Shown here: positions 1 to 7,297 of the stretch, one piece after another
How the letters are laid out: every line of letters starts with the position of its first letter
Numbering within the stretch: the stretch's first letter is position 1
Assembly: GCA_965230485.1 (NCBI GenBank)
Contig: CBDDLA010000001.1
Span: 2,232,001-2,296,000, forward strand
From: Putridiphycobacter sp965230485
Lineage (GTDB): Bacteria > Bacteroidota > Bacteroidia > Flavobacteriales_D > Crocinitomicaceae
Length of the DNA stretch: 64,000 nt
Direction: 5' to 3'
Notes under the pieces: model-generated
The model's database searches: none
Told to the model about the DNA's origin: nothing
Seen by the model: only the letters and a program-made list of their open reading frames with translations
Position numbers and translations under genes: made by a program

Positions 1-733
1 AAGATACAGAGTTCATGGCTGTTGCCTGTTGATTTGCCGATTGAAATAATTGTTCTGCGACTATATTTGAACCGCTCATTTCTTCTACTTTACCAAGTCC
101 TATTGTCGCATTTACCTGACCTTCTTCATCACCTACTTCATTGCTCAGTCGTAAGGCTTTTTCAAATGCTATCTTAGCTGATTGCTTTTCTTTTAGCAAG
201 ATATATTCATGGCCTATTTTTAATTGTAGTTGAATGATTGTCTTTTGATGTGAAGTCAAGATTATGGCTTTTTCCCAATTCTGGATGGCCAATTCTGATT
301 GCTTTAATCTAGCATAAGCATCTCCTAATAAACGATAAGTTATAATACTTTTAACATTATTGTTTTGTTGCTTATAAATTAAGTTTGCTTTTTTCAGATG
401 CCTCACAGCAGAAGCATCATTTTGAAGAGAAATCTGGAATTCACCTAATAAAGTTAACGCCAGCGCTTCCTCGTTTGTATACCCATACTGAATGGCCAAA
501 GCCAAATTCTCTTCTACTATCTTGATTGATTCTGAAAAGTTAACCTCAAAAATGGATTTAGCATGATTCAATCGTTCAGTAATTTCTTTTGGAGATGGTT
601 GGTTTTGTTCATCTATTGGTTCAGTTTGCTGACTTAACAGCGTATTTTGTTGTGTCCATGCGAAACCGCACCAAACAACTAGAATGGGACAAACTAAAAT
701 TCTTAACGGTAACAGCTGCTTTAGGTGTAACAT
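1..733 (-). CDS. Exported TPR-repeat protein, N-terminal part (cut by window edge)
   Basis: Reading the minus strand from an ATG at 733 gives an open frame of about 244 residues that runs off the left edge without a stop. It starts with a hydrophobic signal-like stretch (LPLRILVCPILVVWCGFAW) followed by a Gln/Ser/Pro-rich linker. From about residue 55 it has successive helical pairs of TPR type, for example LLGEFQISLQNDASAVRHL, LLGDAYARLKQSELAIQNW and IGLGKVEEMSGSNIVAEQLF. In Bacteroidota such N-terminal TPR arrays often precede a membrane helix and a histidine kinase or LuxR-type output domain, but that part is outside the window, so the output is unknown. Confidence 0.75.
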   Translation of the reverse strand, partial: MLHLKQLLPLRILVCPILVVWCGFAWTQQNTLLSQQTEPIDEQNQPSPKEITERLNHAKSIFEVNFSESIKIVEENLALAIQYGYTNEEALALTLLGEFQISLQNDASAVRHLKKANLIYKQQNNNVKSIITYRLLGDAYARLKQSELAIQNWEKAIILTSHQKTIIQLQLKIGHEYILLKEKQSAKIAFEKALRLSNEVGDEEGQVNATIGLGKVEEMSGSNIVAEQLFQSANQQATAMNSVS

Positions 734-1027
734 GAATGCTTAAAAATACCGCTTTTTTAATTAGTAACCCTTTAAATTAAACCGAATTGGTATTAAAAAA
801 GGACGATAAACTCATTTAAATTAGTATTAGACTCACTAAAAAAAGACATTGGCTCATTTCAAGAACGCATCCCTAAGACGCCAATTAGTTCTATTTATAT
901 TTAAAACTCCTTTAAATAACAGTTATATTTGAAATAATGGACATACTAAAAAAACCTACAGAACAGGTGAAATTTTGCAGCTTGACGCTTAATTAGTCCC
1001 CAATTATAGAAATTTAAACTATTAGGA

Positions 1028-1798
1028 ATGTTAATAATACTAAAACGGTATAGGATTGAATTGAAGATAATAGTAAAAATCGTTATTCTATACCTGTTAC
1101 TGATCGGCTGCAAAAAAAATAAGGAAACAGAATGTGAAGAAATTACAATAAGTCATTCTATCAATAAAATTATGCCACTAGGGGCCTCAAGAGTAGAAGG
1201 GAGTAACCCTGATTTTGAAAGCTTTAGATATGAACTTTGGAAAAAACTCAAACAAAACAATTGGACCTTTGATTTTATTGGAACACAATGTGATAATGCT
1301 ACTTATGAGGCAGTTAATGGAGGCGCATTTGACATTAATCATGAGGGAAGAGGTGGCTGGACTTCCGGACAATTATTAGATGGAATCAGCGAGTGGTTAG
1401 GGCAAACCGGTCCTCCTGATCTGGTTTTATTCAGCTCTCCAGGTGGTAATGACCTCCTACAGGGTTTAGCTTATGATGATGCCATTTCAAATGTTAATGC
1501 TATCATAGATTGCATTCAAACTGCAAATTCTGAAGTAACTATTCTCATTGAACAACCAGCTCCTGGAAAATCAGAGTTTATGACTCCTTCTTTAACTGCA
1601 AGTTTTAATCAAATGCAACAAGATATACCAGTGATAGCTTCCAGCCAAACAAATGCTCTTTCTAAAGTGATTGCTGTAGACATGTATACCGGATTTAACG
1701 ATTCTTATCTCGCAGATGATGTCCATTATAATAATTTAGGAGCAGCGTTTATTGCTAATCGGTATTATGATGTGTTGATTGATTTGCTAAAACAATAA
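1028..1798 (+). CDS. SGNH/GDSL-like esterase lipoprotein
   Basis: A 256-residue protein with an N-terminal hydrophobic segment ending in a lipobox (LLLIGC, Cys at about 28), so probably a lipoprotein. The SGNH blocks are visible: block I IMPLGASRVEG with the nucleophile Ser, a glycine-rich GRGGWTSGQLL segment, block III GGND, and block V DVHYNN with the Asp-x-x-His pair. The usual GDS triad of block I is GAS here, so the Asp is missing but the Ser is kept. These families hydrolyse acyl or acetyl esters, often on polysaccharides; the substrate here is not evident. It stands alone between divergent and attenuated neighbours. Confidence 0.75.
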   Translation: MLIILKRYRIELKIIVKIVILYLLLIGCKKNKETECEEITISHSINKIMPLGASRVEGSNPDFESFRYELWKKLKQNNWTFDFIGTQCDNATYEAVNGGAFDINHEGRGGWTSGQLLDGISEWLGQTGPPDLVLFSSPGGNDLLQGLAYDDAISNVNAIIDCIQTANSEVTILIEQPAPGKSEFMTPSLTASFNQMQQDIPVIASSQTNALSKVIAVDMYTGFNDSYLADDVHYNNLGAAFIANRYYDVLIDLLKQ

Positions 1799-1833
1799 GC
1801 ACCAAAATACATGTTTCCAATTTTCTTAACAAA

Positions 1834-1846
1834 GGTTAAGTTAACC
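1834..1846. promoter_or_regulatory. 13-bp perfect palindrome, candidate operator
   Basis: GGTTAAGTTAACC is a perfect inverted repeat around a central G. It lies two bases upstream of the -33 element of the promoter that reads into the leader peptide and ATP-grasp gene, which is a normal place for a regulator site. No regulator is identified. Confidence 0.4.
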
Positions 1847-1848
1847 CG

Positions 1849-1880
1849 TTTGTTTTATTGAATGATTCACCTTAACTTTG
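1849..1880 (+). promoter_or_regulatory. Bacteroidota-type promoter for the attenuated ATP-grasp gene
   Basis: TTTG at 1849-1852 and TAACTTTG at 1873-1880 match the Bacteroidota sigma consensus TTTG-N19/20-TAnnTTTG with a 20-base spacer. The expected transcription start is about 1886, leaving roughly 155 bases of leader before the gene at 2044. Confidence 0.65.
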
Positions 1881-1912
1881 TATTGGATATGTTCCAAAAT
1901 TTTGATTTATAT

Positions 1913-1963
1913 ATGACGTGTTGTTGTTCTAGTATTCTACTAGACAGAGAACGGCGTATGTAA
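1913..1963 (+). CDS. Candidate Cys-rich leader peptide, 16 residues
   Basis: The ORF encodes MTCCCSSILLDRERRM and ends in TAA at 1961-1963. It starts about 27 bases after the predicted transcription start and ends 23 bases before a strong terminator hairpin. Three consecutive TGT Cys codons occupy 1919-1927. A perfect 7-bp hairpin (TCTAGTA 1928-1934 with TACTAGA 1938-1944) lies directly downstream of these codons, within the peptide's own message. GAGAA at 1947-1951 can pair with TTCTC at 1997-2001 in the left arm of the terminator. This is the architecture of ribosome-stalling attenuation, responding perhaps to charged tRNA-Cys. Translation itself is inferred. Confidence 0.55.
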   Translation: MTCCCSSILLDRERRM

Positions 1964-1986
1964 ATTTTTACTATATATTAACTTGT

Positions 1987-2024
1987 AAAAAAGGCCTTCT
2001 CGCTAGTGTGAGAAGGCCTTTTTT
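1987..2024 (+). terminator. 15-bp terminator hairpin upstream of a gene (attenuator)
   Basis: AAAAAAGGCCTTCTC (1987-2001) pairs perfectly with GAGAAGGCCTTTTTT (2010-2024) across an 8-base loop, and the T-run continues to 2025. It is a strong intrinsic terminator on the plus strand, and the A-run makes it potentially bidirectional. It lies between the promoter at 1849-1880 and the ATG at 2044, so it must be read through for the ATP-grasp gene to be expressed from that promoter. Confidence 0.85.
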
Positions 2025-2043
2025 TGCTTAAAACAATCGCTAA

Positions 2044-3006
2044 ATGAAAAAAATTTATGTAATCCATGAAAATGAAGACTGGGTAATACCCTTAAGAGCT
2101 GCCTTTGAAACCCTGAATCTAGAGTACGAAGAATGGTTTATCCATAATTTAACCTTAGATTTAAGTTCTGTGCCACCTGACGGTATCTTTTATAACCGAA
2201 TGAGTGCCTCAGCTCATACCAGAGGCCACCGTTATGCTCCTGAAATGACTGCTAATATTCTAGCGTGGCTAGCTAATCATGGCCGAACAGTGATTAATGG
2301 CCGAAGAGCCTTACAACTAGAGTTGCGAAAATCAGAGCAGTACATTGCTTTACAGAAGTTTGAAATTTCACATCCTAAAACCATTATTGCCAATCACATA
2401 AGTGCTTTATCTAATGCGGTTGATCAGCTAAATACCTTTCCATTTATTCTTAAACCAAACCGTGGCGGAAAAGGTGCGGGTGTGCAATTATTTCATTCCA
2501 AAGAGAGTTTGGAGCAGTCCATTAAAAACAATCAATTAGGTGAATCGTTAGATGGCATTTGGTTGGTTCAAGACTATATTAAGCCAGCAAATGGGCGAAT
2601 TGTAAGGGCCGAATTTGTCGGCGGAAAATTCCTTTATGCTGTAAGCATAGATGCGCAAAATGGTTTTGAATTATGCCCTGCAGATGCTTGTAATATTGAA
2701 GACGCTTTTTGCCCAGCTGATCAGAGTCAACCAACGGATAAATTCAAAATCTTAACCAATTATCAAAATGATGACATACAAAAATATGCTAGCTTCTTAA
2801 GCGATAATGACATTGGCATTGGTGCTTTGGAATATGTAGAAGACATTAACGGTCAAAAGTGGGTTTACGACGTTAATACTAATACTAACTATAATTCTAC
2901 TGCTGAACTGCAATCAGGGACCAATAAAGCAGGTATGTTTGAAATTGCAAAGTTTTTGGGTAATGAACTAAATCGAATTAAGCAGCCAGATTTAAAACGG
3001 GCCTAA
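2044..3006 (+). CDS. ATP-grasp ligase (RimK-like)
   Basis: A 320-residue soluble protein. The ATP-grasp core is visible from about residue 100: FILKPNRGGKGAGVQLF (nucleotide-binding Lys and Gly-rich loop), WLVQDYIKPANGRIVRAEFVGG (hinge and purine-contacting strand), and a C-terminal metal-binding VYDVNTNTNYN. ATP-grasp enzymes make acyl-phosphate intermediates and form amide or peptide bonds; the RimK/glutathione-synthetase branch is the nearest by pattern. The substrate is unknown. The gene sits 19 bases after the attenuator hairpin, so expression is probably conditional, and the Cys-rich leader hints at a link with cysteine or thiol supply (inference). Confidence 0.7.
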   Translation: MKKIYVIHENEDWVIPLRAAFETLNLEYEEWFIHNLTLDLSSVPPDGIFYNRMSASAHTRGHRYAPEMTANILAWLANHGRTVINGRRALQLELRKSEQYIALQKFEISHPKTIIANHISALSNAVDQLNTFPFILKPNRGGKGAGVQLFHSKESLEQSIKNNQLGESLDGIWLVQDYIKPANGRIVRAEFVGGKFLYAVSIDAQNGFELCPADACNIEDAFCPADQSQPTDKFKILTNYQNDDIQKYASFLSDNDIGIGALEYVEDINGQKWVYDVNTNTNYNSTAELQSGTNKAGMFEIAKFLGNELNRIKQPDLKRA

Positions 3007-3169
3007 TGGATTTATAATGTAAAAAAAGTCCATTTGGAAGTTAATAAACGCTCTAAATGGATTTTTGATCTTTATAGATTATATTTGAGACGAATACAAC
3101 CTGACAAGCTAGCAAGGCGATTGACAATGTCATATAGTCAGAGGTTATCTAAATACTAAATCAATTAAA

Positions 3170-3478
3170 ATGAATCAATTTATATATAAATTGTCAATAA
3201 ATGCACCTTTTAGAAATAAAGATAAATGGACCGATCAGCAAGAGGTCATTGTTTCTAAGCATTTCAATTATTTATTGAAATTGAAAACCAACAATGTGGT
3301 CTTATTAGCAGGTAAAACGAATTACGACATTGATCACGACGAGAATTTTGGGATTGTCATTTTTCAATCAGACACGGTTGAAAAAGCGCAATCGATTATG
3401 ATGAAAGACCCCGCAGTGGCTGCTAAATTAATGTCTGCCAAACTTTATCCATTTACCATCTCCATGATAAAAGATTAA
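3170..3478 (+). CDS. YciI-like small protein
   Basis: A 102-residue protein with the ferredoxin-like layout of the YciI/YCII family: an N-terminal strand, a helix running over residues 20-40 (VIVSKHFNYLLKLKTNN), LLAGKTNYD, then FGIVIFQSDTVEKAQSIMMKDPAV, a pattern typical of the family (strand followed by the DPxV helix). The biochemical function of most members is unknown. A TATATTTG promoter octamer occurs at 3080-3087. The next gene follows after 21 bases. Confidence 0.6.
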   Translation: MNQFIYKLSINAPFRNKDKWTDQQEVIVSKHFNYLLKLKTNNVVLLAGKTNYDIDHDENFGIVIFQSDTVEKAQSIMMKDPAVAAKLMSAKLYPFTISMIKD

Positions 3479-3499
3479 ACAATAATTGAACATGGTAAA

Positions 3500-4255
3500 A
3501 TGATCGTTAAAAGCAAAACATTAGATAGACCTCATGGCAACACCGTCATTTGGAGATATATTGGCCTTGACAAGTTTTTGGATTTGTTAATGACTCACGA
3601 ATTGTTTTTTTCGAATGCGGGCAAAATGACAGACCAATACGAGGGTTTAATTCCAAAACGAAACCAAGATTATCTTTTTAAATCTATTCAAAGCAAGGAT
3701 ATTTCTAAAAAGGAGATTGAAATTCAAAAACAAAAAAAGTGGCAAGATTTGCATGCTTTTAGAGACCTGACCCTTTTGAATTGTTGGACCATGAGTAAAA
3801 GTGAATCCTACGCGTTATGGAAAATATATTTAGGCGGATCTAAAGCCGGAGTAGCGATTCGAACTACCGTTTCAAAACTCACTAAAGCCATTCAAAAAGG
3901 AAACGACCCTGTTAAAGAGAATATTTTTCTTTCAAAAGTAAGGTATGCAGATTTTATTAAAGATGCGCCTGAAGATCGGTTCAATATTATTACCACTAAG
4001 AACAAGTTCTACGATTTTGAGAAAGAACTACGGCTTTTTATTTTTCATGATCCTGCAACCATTCAAGATAAAATATATCCATATAATCCATCAATTGGCA
4101 GACGGGTTAAAGTGAATTTAAATGAATTAATTGATACCATTTACCTTAGCCCATTCACTGGTCAATGGTTCGATTCTACCTTAACAGAAGTACTGCGCGT
4201 CCTCCACCCTGATTTGAGTCAGAAAATTAAGAATTCTGCCATATTAGATGAATAA
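3500..4255 (+). CDS. DUF2971 family protein
   Basis: A 251-residue cytoplasmic protein matching the DUF2971 pattern: WRYIGLDKFLDLLMTHELFFSNAGKMTDQYEG near the N-terminus, NCWTMSKSESYALWKIYL in the middle (Cys-Trp with WxxY/WxxI), then GVAIRTTVSKL and DFEKELRLFIFH before a C-terminal IYLSPFTGQWF segment. The family is scattered in accessory regions and has no established activity. It follows the YciI-like gene by 21 bases and may be cotranscribed. Confidence 0.6.
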   Translation: MIVKSKTLDRPHGNTVIWRYIGLDKFLDLLMTHELFFSNAGKMTDQYEGLIPKRNQDYLFKSIQSKDISKKEIEIQKQKKWQDLHAFRDLTLLNCWTMSKSESYALWKIYLGGSKAGVAIRTTVSKLTKAIQKGNDPVKENIFLSKVRYADFIKDAPEDRFNIITTKNKFYDFEKELRLFIFHDPATIQDKIYPYNPSIGRRVKVNLNELIDTIYLSPFTGQWFDSTLTEVLRVLHPDLSQKIKNSAILDE

Positions 4256-4373
4256 AGTCAGGGCTCGAGCTCTTAAAAATTGCCAATTTATTGTATCTTT
4301 CATCAATTGTGTGTATGACTAGCTTTAATACCTCAATTAAAGAATGATAACAAAAACCCAAAATTTAAGTACC

Positions 4374-4598
4374 ATGAAAAACAGTAAAATTATCGGAATA
4401 GTGGCCATTTGTATTAACCTTATTGCCTTTCTATACAAAGGAATGCAAGGTGCACGCGCAGGCTGGGAAGCATTGCTGCCAATAGTCGCTCTAGGACTCG
4501 TATTGACAATTATTGCAATTATTAAACAAAGAAATACAATTACATGGATCGCTACTGTAACAGCAATACTGTCAGTTGCCATTTTTTTCTTGGGATAA
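4374..4598 (+). CDS. Small membrane protein
   Basis: A 74-residue protein with two or three hydrophobic helices (IIGIVAICINLIAFLY, LLPIVALGLVLTIIAII, WIATVTAILSVAIFFLG) and a short ARAGWEAL loop. I chose the ATG at 4374 because it puts a Lys-rich MKNSK directly before the first helix; an upstream in-frame ATG at 4344 would add ten polar residues. No family was recognised. Confidence 0.5.
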   Translation: MKNSKIIGIVAICINLIAFLYKGMQGARAGWEALLPIVALGLVLTIIAIIKQRNTITWIATVTAILSVAIFFLG

Positions 4599-4758
4599 TT
4601 AGACTAGTCTAATTAAAAATGTACATTGAAAGCGCTCTGTATAGTCTAAATTTCGTTTCCTAGCATAAAGTCACCTAACGATATGTACAAACAACTATAT
4701 TTGAAATGTTTCCGATCTGATATAAATCAGATGTTTTGTTCCACAAAATGCTATCATT

Positions 4759-5898
4759 TTGAAAAGAATTCTTGAACTGGATGCGCTGAGGGGAATAGCC
4801 TTATTTGGTATTCTGCTAGTTAACATTTTTGTTTTCCATGCACCATATAGCTATTATGGAGAGTTTTACGGTGCTTTTGAAGGCGTTCAAAAAACAACGG
4901 TAGATGCAGTCGTGAACTTTGCAGGTGGTAAGTTTCTTTTCATTTTCGCGTTTTTGTTTGGCTATGGTGTTGTTTTACAATCGCAGTCTCGCAAAAATGG
5001 ATTTAATATTTACCTCGTAAAAAGAATGCTGGTGCTATTTATATTTGGCGCTCTTCATATTATTTTATTTTGGTTTGGTGACATTCTCGCCTCATATGCC
5101 ATATTGGGTTTAATACTCATTCCGACCTTTACACTCTCAAACAAAATAATTTTGGGTTTGGGTTTACTATTTATTTTTTTTCGTCCACTCTACTATTTTG
5201 GTGTAGTAGGGCTTGATTGGCCAATGATAAATGGCGAAAAACCAGCTGAGTTAGCCGAATTCATTTACATTTTTCAAAAGGGAAGTTATAGCGAGATATT
5301 TAAACTAAGAATGGCTGAATTCTGGATGTTTACACCAGAAAATCTAGTCTGGTACGTTCCTAAAACACTTGGGTTATTCTTTATCGGTGTCTATGCCGCC
5401 AATAAAGACTTATTTGCGCGTATCAAACGAAACAATCTAAAATATCTGACCATTTCATCTGTTCTATTTTTACTTAGCGTCATTTGGATCTACATTAAAA
5501 CAGATGTATTCAATGCCTTTGACTTGGAACTTCAGCCAATTCTGAGGCCGATACTTATTAGTATTAATGTCACTTTTGAAACCACATTAGGTTTTGGATA
5601 TATTTTAGGTTTTATTCTTATTTTTCAAAATACAAGTTCACTGACAAAAATACTCGCCAAAACCGGACGCATGGCCTTAACCAATTATATTCTTCAATCC
5701 CTCATCTGTGTCTTAATCTTCTACAGCTATGGATTCGGATATTATGGGAGATTGAAACCTACAGATTTATTAATAATAGCGTTGACTATATTTACGTTTA
5801 ATATTATTTTTAGTCATTTATATCTTACTTATAAACACTTTGGACCCCTTGAGTATTTATGGAGAAAACTGATTGGTGGTGATAAAGCAATAAATTAG
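4759..5898 (+). CDS. DUF418/YeiB-type membrane protein
   Basis: A 379-residue polytopic membrane protein, starting at TTG. The N-terminus RILELDALRGIALFGILLVNI is the classic DUF418/heparan N-acetyltransferase-like opening (D-x-LRG-x-A-L-x-GI). It also has KFLFIFAFLFGYG, VKRMLVLFIFGALHIILFWFGDIL and a C-terminal GRMALTNYILQS followed by GPLEYLWRKL, all typical of YeiB-like proteins. They are probably acyltransferase-fold membrane proteins with unproven substrates. A TATATTTG octamer lies at 4696-4703. Confidence 0.75.
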   Translation: MKRILELDALRGIALFGILLVNIFVFHAPYSYYGEFYGAFEGVQKTTVDAVVNFAGGKFLFIFAFLFGYGVVLQSQSRKNGFNIYLVKRMLVLFIFGALHIILFWFGDILASYAILGLILIPTFTLSNKIILGLGLLFIFFRPLYYFGVVGLDWPMINGEKPAELAEFIYIFQKGSYSEIFKLRMAEFWMFTPENLVWYVPKTLGLFFIGVYAANKDLFARIKRNNLKYLTISSVLFLLSVIWIYIKTDVFNAFDLELQPILRPILISINVTFETTLGFGYILGFILIFQNTSSLTKILAKTGRMALTNYILQSLICVLIFYSYGFGYYGRLKPTDLLIIALTIFTFNIIFSHLYLTYKHFGPLEYLWRKLIGGDKAIN

Positions 5899-5918
5899 AA
5901 TTTGAAACTTTATATTTT

Positions 5919-6425
5919 ATGAAAAACTTACTGCTTGTGTTTTACCTCGCTTTTATGTCGTCATTGATTGGTCAAAACCTAGATAAAAAATCAATGGGTT
6001 TATACCATCAATTTGATTTTTGGCTAGGTGAATGGGATGTATACAAATTCGGAACGGACACAATTGTTGGTTACAGCAAAATTGAATCTATAATCGACAG
6101 TGTTGGACTACTTGAGAATTATTCTGCTAAAAATAGTACATATCAAGGCAAGAGCATCAACAAGTACAATCCAACCAAAAAACGTTGGGAGCAATACTGG
6201 GTAGACAATTCAGGATTAACCCTATTTTTATTTGGTGGAATAAGCGAGCAAAAAATGGTGTTAACAGATTTAGCCGAAGGTGATTCGTCAGCTACAGTGA
6301 ATAAAATTATATGGCAAAAAATGGAAAATTTAACAGTTAGACAAACCTGGCATGTCAGTACAGATGCTGGAAAAACCTGGTCTGTTGTATTTGATGGAGC
6401 ATATAAAAGAAAAAAGGAAAAATGA
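5919..6425 (+). CDS. Exported DUF1579-like protein
   Basis: A 168-residue protein with a signal peptide (KNLLLVFYLAFMSSLIGQ). The mature part begins with FDFWLGEWDVY, which resembles the start of DUF1579-type lipocalin-like barrels, and ends with WQKMENLTVRQTWHVSTDAGKTW and WSVVFDGAYKR. It overlaps the next gene by four bases, so the two are probably translationally coupled. Function unknown. Confidence 0.6.
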   Translation: MKNLLLVFYLAFMSSLIGQNLDKKSMGLYHQFDFWLGEWDVYKFGTDTIVGYSKIESIIDSVGLLENYSAKNSTYQGKSINKYNPTKKRWEQYWVDNSGLTLFLFGGISEQKMVLTDLAEGDSSATVNKIIWQKMENLTVRQTWHVSTDAGKTWSVVFDGAYKRKKEK

Positions 6426-6904
6426 AATATTTAAAAATAGCAAGCCTCTTCATTTTCTTTTTACCCTTCAACGGGTTATTGGGTCAATCTACAAAAACTG
6501 AAAAAATGGCCAGCCTAAGTTTTATGATTGGAGAATGGGTAGGAACTTCTACCATTTATGAAAACGGGAAAGTATCGAAACAAGTTCCGGCTTATGAGAA
6601 AATCGATTATGACCTCAATAAAAGTATTATTGTGATTGAGTTAAATTCAGAATTGTTAAAGCTTCATACCATCATTCGCTATGATGAAAAAGATAATACC
6701 TATTACTATTATGCTTTTTCTGAAAATGGTGGTGGCCAATTACCTGCAAAATTTATAAATGGTCAATTTGTTGTTCAAGCCAGTGAAATCAAAAGGTATA
6801 TATTTAAAAAAACAGATGATAATGGGTTTATGGAATATGGTGAAAAACTTGTTAACGGTCAATGGATTAAATACTTTGAAGATATTTTTATAAATACGCA
6901 ATAA
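6422..6904 (+). CDS. Exported DUF1579-like protein, second copy
   Basis: A 160-residue protein with a signal peptide (KYLKIASLFIFFLPFNGLLG) and a mature start of LSFMIGEWVGTSTIYENGK, again the GEW signature of small lipocalin-like barrels. It shares this architecture with the gene just upstream, whose stop it overlaps, but the sequences are divergent. Function unknown. Confidence 0.6.
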   Translation: MKYLKIASLFIFFLPFNGLLGQSTKTEKMASLSFMIGEWVGTSTIYENGKVSKQVPAYEKIDYDLNKSIIVIELNSELLKLHTIIRYDEKDNTYYYYAFSENGGGQLPAKFINGQFVVQASEIKRYIFKKTDDNGFMEYGEKLVNGQWIKYFEDIFINTQ

Positions 6905-6927
6905 GACTAATCATATAGTACCGCAAA

Positions 6928-7278
6928 ATGCCTAAGCAACAGTATCACATATACGTTATTGAATTATCAAAACGAGTATTTTCTGAAAACTACCGATTTA
7001 GAGCTGCCAACCCTCAATTTAATGGCGCATTGCAATGCCTTTATGTAGGTATGACGAGTAAAACGCCAAAGGAAAGGTTTCAGCAACACAAAACAGGATA
7101 TCGTAATAAAAAAGGGCATAAGCTATCGTCAAACATTGTTCAAAAATATGGCACCTATTTAAGACCAAGCCTTTACAATCATATTGATCCATTGCCTTCA
7201 AGATCAGAGGCCTTAAAAATGGAAGAAAGCCTTGCACTCAAACTAAGACGCCAAGGTTATGCGGTTTGGTTTAATTAG
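6928..7278 (+). CDS. GIY-YIG-like nuclease domain protein
   Basis: A 116-residue protein consisting of a single GIY-YIG-like domain. HIYVIEL stands for the GIY strand, CLYVGMT for YIG, and KERFQQHKTGY carries the conserved Arg and His. KMEESLALKLRRQGY holds the Glu expected for metal binding. A long insert (residues 14-35) separates the two tyrosine strands. Stand-alone domains of this type (UPF0213-like) are common, and their cellular role is not settled. Confidence 0.65.
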   Translation: MPKQQYHIYVIELSKRVFSENYRFRAANPQFNGALQCLYVGMTSKTPKERFQQHKTGYRNKKGHKLSSNIVQKYGTYLRPSLYNHIDPLPSRSEALKMEESLALKLRRQGYAVWFN

Positions 7279-7297
7279 ATCGCAAAGTAACTTGTAT

